From Sandarakinorhabdus sp. (lineage in GTDB: Bacteria; Pseudomonadota; Alphaproteobacteria; Sphingomonadales; Sphingomonadaceae), in NCBI GenBank assembly GCA_025458465.1, contig JALOSK010000232.1, positions 1 through 9,952 on the forward strand: a stretch of DNA of 9,952 nt, in the 5' to 3' direction. This document shows positions 1 through 6,890 of this stretch, piece after piece. Every line of letters begins with the position of its first letter. Within the stretch, counting starts at the first letter, position 1. The position numbers and the translations under genes were made by a program. Below the pieces are notes generated by a model. The model was not told where the DNA came from. It ran no database searches and was given only the letters and a program-made list of their open reading frames with translations.

Positions 1-841
1 GAACCTGCTCGTAATAGCTGTCGTTCCATTCCAGCGCGACATCGATGCCGATGTCGTTGGCCTGCCCGGTGATGGCGATGGGATTGGGGATCAGCGGCGT
101 CTTCGACTTGTCGAGGAACTGCACGAAGGCCGCGATGCCGCCTTCATAATAGAGATCGACCGACTTGCCTTCGGCATGGCGGGCATCGGTGAGCACCAGG
201 CGCACGCCCGAATTCAGGAACGCCAGCTCGCGGAAGCGATGTTCCAGCCGGGCATAATCGAAATCGATGAACTTGAAGGTGGCGGCGCTGGGGAAGAAGG
301 TGACGCGGGTGCCGCGCTTGCCATTTGATGGCCCCACCACCTTCAGCGGCGCCTGGGCATCGCCGTGGTGGAAGCGCATCCAGTGTTCCTGGCCGTCGCG
401 CCAGATCGTCAGCTCCAGCCATTCCGACAGCGCGTTGACCACCGACACGCCCACCCCGTGCAGGCCGCCCGACACCTTGTAGGCGTTGTCGTCGCTGTTG
501 TTGAACTTCCCGCCGGCGTGCAGCTGGGTCATGATGACTTCGGCGGCCGACACGCCTTCCTCGGCATGGATGCCGGTGGGGATGCCGCGGCCGTTGTCGG
601 TCACGCTCACCGAACCATCGGGGTTCAGGCTGATGTCGATGCGATCGCAATAGCCGGCCAGCGCCTCGTCGATGGCGTTGTCCGACACTTCGAACACCAT
701 GTGGTGCAGGCCCGAACCATCATCGGTATCGCCGATATACATGCCGGGGCGCTTGCGCACCGCATCCAGGCCGCGCAGCACCTTGATGCTGTCGGCGCCA
801 TAGTCGTTCTGCTGTCCGGCGGGTTCGGGACTGTCGGTCAA
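1..841 (-). CDS. gyrB: DNA gyrase subunit B, N-terminal part (runs off the window start)
   Basis: The ATPase subunit of DNA gyrase, which with GyrA introduces negative supercoils ahead of replication and transcription. About 280 residues are visible, covering the GHKL ATPase domain and the start of the transducer domain. Seen: the RPGMYIGDT start (31-39), the catalytic and Mg-binding block [15 protein letters not shown] (Glu51, Asn55), DNGRGIP (Asp82, Gly86), the ATP lid [15 protein letters not shown] and the GTRVTFFPS strand. The frame is open to the window edge; the missing part would hold the TOPRIM and GyrA-binding regions. The start is a TTG at 841: there is no in-frame ATG upstream of the conserved RPGMYIG, and an AGAGG ribosome-binding site lies 8 bases before it. 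It lies 67 bases downstream of the GGDEF-EAL gene on the same strand. No defect is visible in this part. Confidence 0.97.
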   Translation of the reverse strand, partial: MTDSPEPAGQQNDYGADSIKVLRGLDAVRKRPGMYIGDTDDGSGLHHMVFEVSDNAIDEALAGYCDRIDISLNPDGSVSVTDNGRGIPTGIHAEEGVSAAEVIMTQLHAGGKFNNSDDNAYKVSGGLHGVGVSVVNALSEWLELTIWRDGQEHWMRFHHGDAQAPLKVVGPSNGKRGTRVTFFPSAATFKFIDFDYARLEHRFRELAFLNSGVRLVLTDARHAEGKSVDLYYEGGIAAFVQFLDKSKTPLIPNPIAITGQANDIGIDVALEWNDSYYEQV

Positions 842-849
842 TGTGCGGG

Positions 850-854
850 CCTCT
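850..854 (-). promoter_or_regulatory. Ribosome-binding site supporting the TTG start of gyrB
   Basis: Read on the minus strand, AGAGG stands 8 bases before TTG at 841. It is the best Shine-Dalgarno match near the N-terminus, and the only in-frame ATG nearby lies inside the conserved RPGMYIG motif, so it decides the start codon. Confidence 0.6.
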
Positions 855-878
855 GATCTGTGAGCCCCCAGCCTATAG

Positions 879-908
879 GAAATCCCGCGCGCGCACGCGA
901 GGGAAAGA
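879..908 (-). terminator. Possible hairpin terminator between the GGDEF-EAL gene and gyrB
   Basis: Positions 883-904 form an imperfect inverted repeat: TCCC pairs with GGGA, then one mismatch, then CGCG pairs with CGCG around a 4-base loop. On the minus strand it begins a few bases after the TAA at 909 and is followed by ATTTCC, a very short T-run. It could end transcription of the upstream operon before gyrB, or only pause it. A TATAGG at 877-872 could be a gyrB -10 box, but no acceptable -35 lies at the right distance. The alternating CG run inside the stem may also be chance in such GC-rich DNA. Confidence 0.33.
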
Positions 909-3092
909 TTATCGGGCCGCCGCGCGCTGCCGCCGCGCGCCTGTCGCCCGCTGCTGGCGGCGCAGCCAGGCCAGCGCATCGGGGGCGAGCATCGGCTGCG
1001 CGAACAGATAGCCCTGGATGGCCGTACAGCCATGCGCCACCAGAAAATCGCGCTGGCTGCGGGTTTCCACCCCTTCGGCTATCACCTCCAGCCCAAGGCC
1101 CCGGCCAAGCTGGATCAGGGTGCGGGCGATCAGGCCCTTGTCGCCATCGCTGTCGATGGCGCGGGTAAAACTCTTGTCCACCTTCAGCCGATCGACCGGG
1201 AAGCTGGTGAGGTGGGACAGCGAGGCATAGCCGGTGCCGAAATCGTCCATGGCAAGGCTGCAGCCCAGCGCCCGCAACGCTTCCAGCGTCTGACCGATGC
1301 GGGCGATGGAGCGATCGAGCAGCACGGTCTCGGTCACCTCCACCTCCAGCTGGCTGGCCGCGATGGCGTGACGGGCCAGGGCCCGGCGCAGGCTTTCGAC
1401 GAAATCATCGGCCAACAACTGGGCGGTGGAAACATTGATGGCGAGATGGCCGGGATCCAGCCCAGCGCGCAGCATCGCGCCGAAGCCGGCCATGGCCGCC
1501 TCCATCACCTGCATTCCCAGCGGCTGGGCCAGGCCGACATCCTCGGCCAGCGCGATGAAATCAGCGGGGGCCATCCACTGGCCATCATGGCGCCAGCGGG
1601 CCAGCGCCTCGAACCCCATCACGCTGCCATCGACAAGCCGCTGCTGTGGCTGCAGCGCGGCAAGGATTTCCCGGCCGACCAGCGCCCGGCGCAGGGCATC
1701 GGCCAGCCGGGTGCGCCGCACCACCTGTTCGGCGAGTGTAGCCCCGAACAGCACATGGCGCCCCCGGCCCTGCCGCTTGGCCTCCAGCAGCGCGGCATCG
1801 GCATTGCCCAGCAGTTCGCGCGGGCCACAGCCGGCCGCGGGAAAGGGGGCGATCCCCACCGAAATCGACGGCGCGTACCGGCTGGCGCCCAGCCGCATCG
1901 GCCGCCGCAGCCGCGCCAGCAGCCGGGCGGCAAACGCCCCTTGAGCTGCCGGTGTGACCGGCCCGTGCACGATCAGTGCGAATTCATCGCCTGAAAGCCG
2001 GGCCGCCGTGTCATCGGGGCCAATCAACCGCTGCAGCCGCCGGCCGATCAGGCGCAACAGCAGATCCCCGGCGCCGTGGCCCAGGCTGTCGTTGACCGCC
2101 TTGAAGAAATCGACATCCAGCAGCACCAGCACGCCGGCCTCCCCCGCCTGCGGCAGCGCGGCCAGGCGCGCCATCAGCACGTCACGGTTGGCCAGCCCGG
2201 TCAGCGCATCTTCTTCGGCCCGGCGGCGCAGTTCGCGTTCGGCGCGCATCAGCGGCGTCACATCGGTGCGGATGGAAACGATGTTGCCGCTTTCCGAAAT
2301 CGCAGTGGAGGCCTGCATGAACTTGTCGTCGCGCAGGTGGAAGACGCGGTGGTAACCGGGCGTCCGATGGCGGCGCAGATAATCCGCCACCCACGCCGCC
2401 CGCCGTTCCGGCGGATCATCGGCGCTCACCTCAGGCACATAATGATTGGCCATCACCTTGCGGCTGATGATGTCGGCCAGCCGCTCGCCCTTCACCATGA
2501 ACTGGCGGTTGCCAGGCAGGATGTTGCGATAGATATCGTTCACCAGGATCAGCCGTTCCTCGCCATCATACACCGACAGCGCGGCGGGAATGCCGGCGAT
2601 CACGTCGCGCAGCAGGGTTTCGGTGCGGGAGCGCAGGTCCAGTTCGCGCGCGGCGCGCAGGGCGGCTTCCTGCCGGACCGTGATATCCTCGAACGTGCCG
2701 AACAGCGTGGCTGGCTGGCCTGGCCCGCGCAGCCCGCTGCGGCCACGGGCGCGCACGAAGCGGCGCTGGCCATCGGGGCGCCGGATGGCCAGCTCCAGGT
2801 CCCAGGCCTCGCCTCCGGCCAGGGCATCGGCCACCGCGCGCCGCACGGTATCGCGATATTCGGGCAGATAGAAATCGATGGCGCTGTCCAGATCGGGCAC
2901 GAAATCGGGCGCAACGCCGTGAATGCGGCGGGTTTCCGCGCTCCACCACAGCGCGCCGCCATCGGCATATTGCCAGGCGCCGATGCCGGCGACATCCAGC
3001 AGGGGCTCCAACTGCTGTCCGACATCGGGGGGCGTGCACTCCAGGCGGGTGCATGGGCTAACGGCAGCCCGCTCTCCCGCCTTAATGCGCAC
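909..3092 (-). CDS. PAS-PAS-GGDEF-EAL cyclic-di-GMP signalling protein
   Basis: A cyclic-di-GMP turnover protein of about 727 residues counted from a GTG at 3092. Domains in order: a PAS-like domain (about 28-140, ending GTFEDIT), a second PAS-like domain (about 155-285, ending SIRTDVT), GGDEF (about 293-450) and EAL (about 462-712). The EAL phosphodiesterase set looks complete: FEALARW, the NVS asparagine, EVTET, DDFGTGY, KVDKSF, IAEGVET and QGYLFAQP. The cyclase signature is SGDEF (368-371) rather than GGDEF, and the RxxD inhibitory site has Gly in place of Arg, though [10 protein letters not shown] and GHGAGD are kept. I infer mainly phosphodiesterase activity, perhaps GTP-stimulated. No membrane segment is seen, so it is probably cytoplasmic. 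The start is uncertain: GTG 3092 lies 11 bases after the recF stop with a weak ribosome site, and TTG 3011 is an alternative. Because of the recF frameshift the frame is open back to 4136. Confidence 0.9.
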   Translation of the reverse strand: MRIKAGERAAVSPCTRLECTPPDVGQQLEPLLDVAGIGAWQYADGGALWWSAETRRIHGVAPDFVPDLDSAIDFYLPEYRDTVRRAVADALAGGEAWDLELAIRRPDGQRRFVRARGRSGLRGPGQPATLFGTFEDITVRQEAALRAARELDLRSRTETLLRDVIAGIPAALSVYDGEERLILVNDIYRNILPGNRQFMVKGERLADIISRKVMANHYVPEVSADDPPERRAAWVADYLRRHRTPGYHRVFHLRDDKFMQASTAISESGNIVSIRTDVTPLMRAERELRRRAEEDALTGLANRDVLMARLAALPQAGEAGVLVLLDVDFFKAVNDSLGHGAGDLLLRLIGRRLQRLIGPDDTAARLSGDEFALIVHGPVTPAAQGAFAARLLARLRRPMRLGASRYAPSISVGIAPFPAAGCGPRELLGNADAALLEAKRQGRGRHVLFGATLAEQVVRRTRLADALRRALVGREILAALQPQQRLVDGSVMGFEALARWRHDGQWMAPADFIALAEDVGLAQPLGMQVMEAAMAGFGAMLRAGLDPGHLAINVSTAQLLADDFVESLRRALARHAIAASQLEVEVTETVLLDRSIARIGQTLEALRALGCSLAMDDFGTGYASLSHLTSFPVDRLKVDKSFTRAIDSDGDKGLIARTLIQLGRGLGLEVIAEGVETRSQRDFLVAHGCTAIQGYLFAQPMLAPDALAWLRRQQRATGARRQRAAAR

Positions 3093-3103
3093 AGGCTTCA
3101 GGA

Positions 3104-4136
3104 TCAGACGGGCGCGATCTGCCCTGCCTCCACGTGCAGACGCACACCCGCGCCGGCCAGCGCAAACAGATCGGGATCGGTCCCGGTCAGCCAGGCCTGC
3201 ACGCCCATGCCGGCCAGTTGCGCGAACAGCGCCTCCAGCCGGCGGCGATCCAGGTGGGCGGCAATCTCGTCCAGCAGCAACCACCAGCAGCGCCTTCTGC
3301 TCGCCGGTCGAACAATGCGCCGCCGGCATCCGCTTGCCGGCGTGGGTGACCAGCAGATCGGCGCGATGCGGGCCGTCCAGCGCGCGCCCGGCGGCGGCAT
3401 CGCGCGCCCGGCCGCGCGCCAGCCGCGCTGCCAGATCATCAGCATCAGCGAAATCCATGGGGCCGGCCAGCGCCAGCAGCGGGCGCGCGAACGGCCCATC
3501 GGGCGCCGCCGCCAGCGCCGCACCCAGTTGCGCCAACACATCGGCGCGGGCGTTGGCGATGGCAGCGCCATGATCGGCCATGTCGGCCTCCAGCGCGGCC
3601 AGCCACACCGGATCGGCGGGTGCATCGGCGGCCAGCAGCCGGCTGCGTTCGCGCATCGCGGCCTCATAACGGTTCACCCGCGCGCCGTGGCCGGGATGCA
3701 GGGCCAGCACCAGCCGATCGAGAAAGCGCCGGCGCGCGCTGGCCGAATCGCTGAACAACCGGTCCATCGCCGGGGTGAGCCACACCAGCGCCAGCCATTC
3801 GGCCAGCGCAGCAGCACTGGCGGCCGCACCGTTCACCCGCACCACCCGGCGTTCGGGCGCCGGTGCCTGCGTGCCGGTGCCCAATTGCACTTCATCCCCG
3901 CCGATCAGCACCGTGGCCGCCACGCTCCAGCCGCCGGGCCCACCCTGGCGCGCGATATCGGGCAGCGCCGCACCGCGCAGGCCGCGCCCCGGCCCCAGCA
4001 TGGAAACGGCCTCCAGGATGTTGGTCTTGCCGGCGCCATTGTCACCGATGATGGCCACAAGACCGCCGCCGGCATCGATGCGGGCGGCTTCGTGGTTGCG
4101 GTAATCGGTCAGCGCCAGGCGCAGGATCAGGCTCAC
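3104..4136 (-). pseudogene. recF: RecF recombination/replication repair ATPase, with internal deletion and frameshift
   Basis: RecF is an SMC-like ABC ATPase that acts with RecO and RecR to load RecA at single-strand gaps. Residues 1-285 read normally: Walker A GDNGAGKT (31-38), the LTPAMDRLF and [10 protein letters not shown] blocks, and the ABC signature STGEQKALL (276-284). At about 3285-3280 the frame breaks. Walker B LLLDE and the D-loop region AAHLD continue in the next frame to a TGA at 3106-3104, giving 58 more residues. Some 19-20 residues normally separate KALL from LLLDE; here they are gone. The frame change implies a loss of 3n+2 bases, roughly 56-59. Restored, the protein would be about 363 residues, the usual family length. 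The start is GTG at 4136, overlapping the NUDIX stop as GTGA. The gene is dead as written, unless the sequence is wrong here: the flanking coding sequence shows no other decay. Confidence 0.9.
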
Positions 4137-4846
4137 AGCGTCAACAGGCGATGCCGACCATTGTCGAAGCGGTGATAGGGGATGGGCCGCGCCGGATCGT
4201 GCAGGCGGGCCGCCACATCAGCCAGGATGGCGCGGGTGATGCTGGGCAGATCAAGCGCCTCGGCCTCTTCCCAGCTGAACCAGGCAATCTCGTCCAGCTC
4301 GCCGCAGCCGGCACCGGGATCAAGGCTCACCAGATGCGTCGCCTCGGCCGTGAAGAAACGCGCATCGAAACGGCGCGGGCGCACCGGCGGGGTGATGGCG
4401 CGGCCCACGAACTGCAGCGGCGCAAGGTGCGGCAGGTGGCCGGTGGCGAGGAAATCGCGCCATTCCGGCGATCGCGTGCGCGCCGCGCCGGGCGCGCCCA
4501 GCACCAGGCCGGTTTCCTCGAACAATTCGCGAACCGCTGCTGCCGCCAGCGCGCGCGCCTTGGCCGGCGGTGCGGTGCGGCACAGGGTGCAGGCCGTGTC
4601 TTCGGCAAGCTCGCTGGCGGTGGCGACGCGATAATCGGCCGGGTGGATGCGCCCGCCGGGGAACACCCATTTCTGCGCCATGAACACATGGCCCTTGGCG
4701 CGCCGGCCCATCAGCACGCGCGGCGCGGCATTGGCACGCGGGCCATCGCGGCGGATCACCAGCAGGGTGGCGGCATCCTTGGGCGTCAGCGAACGTTCGC
4801 CCGGCGCATTGCGGATGATCGGCACATTGTCTTCATCGACACGCAT
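4133..4846 (-). CDS. NUDIX hydrolase with an insertion inside the Nudix box (NUDT19/RP2p-like)
   Basis: A 237-residue NUDIX hydrolase, expected to cleave a nucleoside diphosphate linked to another group in a metal-dependent reaction; the substrate cannot be read from sequence. FPGG (62-65) opens the Nudix box and [10 protein letters not shown] (105-114) closes it with the metal-binding Glu cluster. These are about 27 residues further apart than the canonical spacing, and the usual first Glu is an Asp (71). Such a split box recalls the NUDT19/RP2p group, which includes CoA-ester hydrolases, but this is recollection and no CoA motif was confirmed. The insertion carries one CxxC pair (Cys86, Cys89). 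The ATG at 4846 has a GGGATG stretch just upstream. The gene begins 27 bases after the oxidoreductase stop and its TGA overlaps the recF GTG, so it is translationally coupled to recF. Confidence 0.9.
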   Translation of the reverse strand: MRVDEDNVPIIRNAPGERSLTPKDAATLLVIRRDGPRANAAPRVLMGRRAKGHVFMAQKWVFPGGRIHPADYRVATASELAEDTACTLCRTAPPAKARALAAAAVRELFEETGLVLGAPGAARTRSPEWRDFLATGHLPHLAPLQFVGRAITPPVRPRRFDARFFTAEATHLVSLDPGAGCGELDEIAWFSWEEAEALDLPSITRAILADVAARLHDPARPIPYHRFDNGRHRLLTL

Positions 4847-4873
4847 GCTGCATCCCTAGCGCATCGGGCGGGC

Positions 4874-5957
4874 TTACACCAACGTTGCCAGCGCCTCGGC
4901 GGTATAATCGGTCATTTCGGCGGTGCGGCCATCGCGCACCTTCAGCGCCCAATCGGGATCGACGATCAGCGCACGGCCCACCGCCACCAGATCAAACTCG
5001 TCGCGTTCCAGGCGGGTCAGAAGATTGTCGATGCTGGCCGGCCTGGATGCCTCGCCCTGCATCCCGGCCACGAATTCGCCGGTCAGGCCCACGCTGCCAA
5101 CCGTGATGGTGGGCGTGCCCGTCAGCTTCTTGGCCCAGCCGGCAAAGTTCAGGCCATTGTCGCCGTCGATCTCGGGGAATTCCGGTTCCCAGAAGCGGCG
5201 CTGCGAACAGTGGAAGGCATCGGCCCCGGCTTCGGCCAGCGGTGCCAGCCAGGCCAGCAATTCATCGGGTGTCGGCGCCAGACGGAAGCCGAAATCCTGC
5301 TGCTTCCACTGCGACAGGCGGATGATCACCGGGAAATCCGGGCCTGCCGCCTTGCGCACTGCCTTCAGCAGCTCGGCGGCAAAGCGCGCGCGCTGCGGCA
5401 GCGTGTCCCCGCCCCAGCGATCATCGCGCCGGTTGGTTTCGCCCCAGAAGAACTGATCGATCAGATAGCCGTGCGCGCCGTGCAGTTCGACCGCATCAAA
5501 CCCCAGCGCGCGGGCATCGCCGGCAGCGCGCGCGAAGGCGGCGATGGCATCGGCCACATCGGCATCGCTCATCGCGTGGCCGTTCTGCTTGTTCGGCATG
5601 TAGAGGCCCGACGGGCTTTCGGCCTCTTCGCCCTTGGGCGTGCGGCGGTTGGGCAGCGCACCCACATGCCACAATTGCGGGGCGATCTTGCCAGCCTCGG
5701 CATGGACGGCGGCCACCACATCGGCCCAGCCATCCAGCGCCGAACCAAAGAAATGCGGCACGTTGGGATCATTGGCCGCCCCGGTGCGTTCCACCGCGGT
5801 GCCTTCGGTGATGATCAGGCCCACCCCGCCAGCGGCGCGCTTGCGATAATATTCGGCAACATTCCCGCCGGGCTGGCCCGCAGGCGAGAAGCTGCGCGTC
5901 ATCGGCGCCATCACGACGCGGTTGGGCAGGCGGGCGGAACAAGGTGTCGGTGCTCAT
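4874..5957 (-). pseudogene. Old Yellow Enzyme-family NADH:flavin oxidoreductase, frameshifted near the N-terminus
   Basis: An FMN-dependent ene-reductase of the Old Yellow Enzyme family; members reduce activated C=C bonds with NAD(P)H. The native start is ATG at 5957, reading MSTDTLFRPP; the frame then breaks, and RLPNRVVMAPMTRS resumes in the next frame to the TAA at 4874. The segment that normally joins these, about 8 residues, is absent, implying a loss of 3n+2 bases, probably about 23-26. The remaining 346 codons (from GTG 5914) look intact: MAPMTRS, the QLWH flavin strand, HGAHGY (His145, His148, Tyr150) of the active site, and GRALIVDPDW near the C-terminus. Translation from GTG 5914 would give a TIM barrel without its first strand and with no good ribosome-binding site, so function is doubtful. 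It follows xerD and precedes the NUDIX gene on the same strand. Substrate unknown. Confidence 0.87.
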
Positions 5958-5996
5958 GCCCGGTGGTTAGCGGCGCGGCGCGGTGCCGTCACCTGT

Positions 5997-6023
5997 TCAA
6001 TTCATCTTGTCTGCCAGCGGATG
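5997..6023 (-). other. Remnant of the original xerD C-terminus
   Basis: Read on the minus strand, these bases encode HPLADKMN followed by TGA. The live xerD frame ends in HPLADRGA at 6093. The two HPLAD copies lie exactly 96 bases apart, three units of the 32-base repeat. Removing those 96 bases would join xerD in frame to this tail. The remnant uses CTG and GAC codons like the rest of the region, while the array copy uses CTT and GAT, so I infer that this is the native end. Confidence 0.5.
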
Positions 6024-6121
6024 GCATCTCGGGTGCCGCGATCCGCAAGCGGATGCCATCTCATGCGCCGCGATCCGCAAGCGGATGGCATCTCAAGCGC
6101 CGCGATCCGCAAGCGGATGGC
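6016..6121. repeat. Tandem array of a 32-base palindromic repeat
   Basis: Three full units begin at 6016, 6048 and 6080, and a fourth partial unit of 10 bases begins at 6112. All start with AGCGGATG and repeat at exactly 32-base intervals, with only a few differences per unit. Each full unit holds a 14-base inverted repeat, ATCCGCAAGCGGAT (truncated at the left end of the array), and a near-palindrome GATGGCATC whose centre base is C in the second unit. The array overlaps the last codons and stop of xerD. It is too short, and lacks the unique spacers, to be a CRISPR. It looks like a REP-type or slippage-expanded intergenic element. I see no other copy in this window. Confidence 0.9.
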
Positions 6122-6890
6122 GGGTGTTCACCAGTTCCACCAGCGTGGCGGCAGCGACATGGGTATAGATCTGCGTGGTGGCGATATGGATGCCGGCATC
6201 GGCGGCCAGCGCCTTCACCAGCTGCCACAGGCGCAGCCGGGTCATGTGCGGCGTCGCACTGCCGGCGCGGCCCGAGGGGAACAGATATTTGCTGCCATCG
6301 GGAACATGGGCTTCCCAGGCCAGCGCCGCCGCCTCGGCCCGGCGCGACACCGGCACCAGCCGTTCCTTGTTGCCCTTGCCCAGGATCACCATGTGGCCGC
6401 GCCCGGCCTTGAGGGCATGGCGCGGCAGCGCCACCAACTCGCTGGCGCGCAGGCCCGAGCCATAGAGCAGCTCGATCAGGGCGGCGAGGCGCAGCGTCGC
6501 CGGATCATCGGGGGCGTCGGCCAGCTTTTCGGCCAGCGTGGCGAACAGCCGCTCCACATCGCCGGCGCCCAGCACCTTGGGCAGCGGGCGGGCCGTCTGC
6601 GGCAGGGCCAGATCGCGGCCGGGATCATCGGGGCGGTGGCCATCGGCCATCAGGAAGGCCAGAAACTGCCGCACGGCAGAGGCCTTGCGCGCCGCGCTCG
6701 ATCGTTTCAGCCCGGCCCAGTGCCGGGCCAGCCGGGCCAGTGCCGCCGCATCCGCCGTGGCCAGCGCGCCATCCAGCCAGTCACTGGCCTGCGCCAGATC
6801 GCGGCCATAGGCCAGCAGCGTGTTCTTCGCCGCGCCGCGTTCGCTGGCCAGGCTGTCGAGGAACAGCGCGATGGCCTGCGCGTCTGTCAT
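6093..6890 (-). CDS. xerD: Tyrosine site-specific recombinase XerD, lacking the catalytic His/Arg segment
   Basis: XerD with XerC resolves chromosome dimers at dif. The N-terminal SAM-like domain (1-100) and the first half of the catalytic domain are normal: catalytic Arg148 in GSGLRASEL, Lys172 in GKGNKER, and the nucleophile Tyr242 in TTQIYTHV. Between Gly233-Ile234 and His235 (about position 6188) some 35 residues are missing in frame. They normally carry the HxLRH motif (catalytic His and Arg) and lead into the LGH motif. At 265 residues against the usual 300, this protein should not catalyse recombination. The start ATG at 6890 overlaps the upstream gene's stop as ATGA. Its last codons and stop come from the 32-base repeat array. 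Assignment as XerD rather than XerC rests on the tail and on its position divergent from aroK-aroB. A sequence error remains possible. Confidence 0.88.
   Translation of the reverse strand: MTDAQAIALFLDSLASERGAAKNTLLAYGRDLAQASDWLDGALATADAAALARLARHWAGLKRSSAARKASAVRQFLAFLMADGHRPDDPGRDLALPQTARPLPKVLGAGDVERLFATLAEKLADAPDDPATLRLAALIELLYGSGLRASELVALPRHALKAGRGHMVILGKGNKERLVPVSRRAEAAALAWEAHVPDGSKYLFPSGRAGSATPHMTRLRLWQLVKALAADAGIHIATTQIYTHVAAATLVELVNTRHPLADRGA

Noticed and set aside
144..650. Minus-strand 168-codon frame inside gyrB
   Set aside because: Off-frame shadow: the true gyrB frame over the same bases shows all GHKL motifs.
2566..3054. ATG at 3054 as the start of the cyclic-di-GMP gene (preceded by a GGAG-like stretch)
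   Set aside because: It opens a different frame from the PAS domain and would need another frameshift; its product shows no homology that I can see.
909..4136. Genuine RecF-cyclic-di-GMP fusion protein as a new system
   Set aside because: RecF homology continues after the break in another frame up to its own stop, so the joint frame is a by-product of the deletion. Kept as a finding to check, not annotated as a gene.
2076..4175. Long plus-strand open frame of 699 codons opposite the GGDEF-EAL and recF genes
   Set aside because: Composition is typical of an antisense shadow of GC-rich coding DNA (His/Gln/Arg/Ala-rich). The minus strand carries clear conserved domains over the same bases.
6016..6121. 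CRISPR array
   Set aside because: Units abut directly with no unique spacers; it is a simple tandem repeat.
4151..6412. Plus-strand open frame of 753 codons opposite the NUDIX, oxidoreductase and xerD genes
   Set aside because: It crosses three recognised minus-strand genes and shows no domain of its own; a shadow frame.
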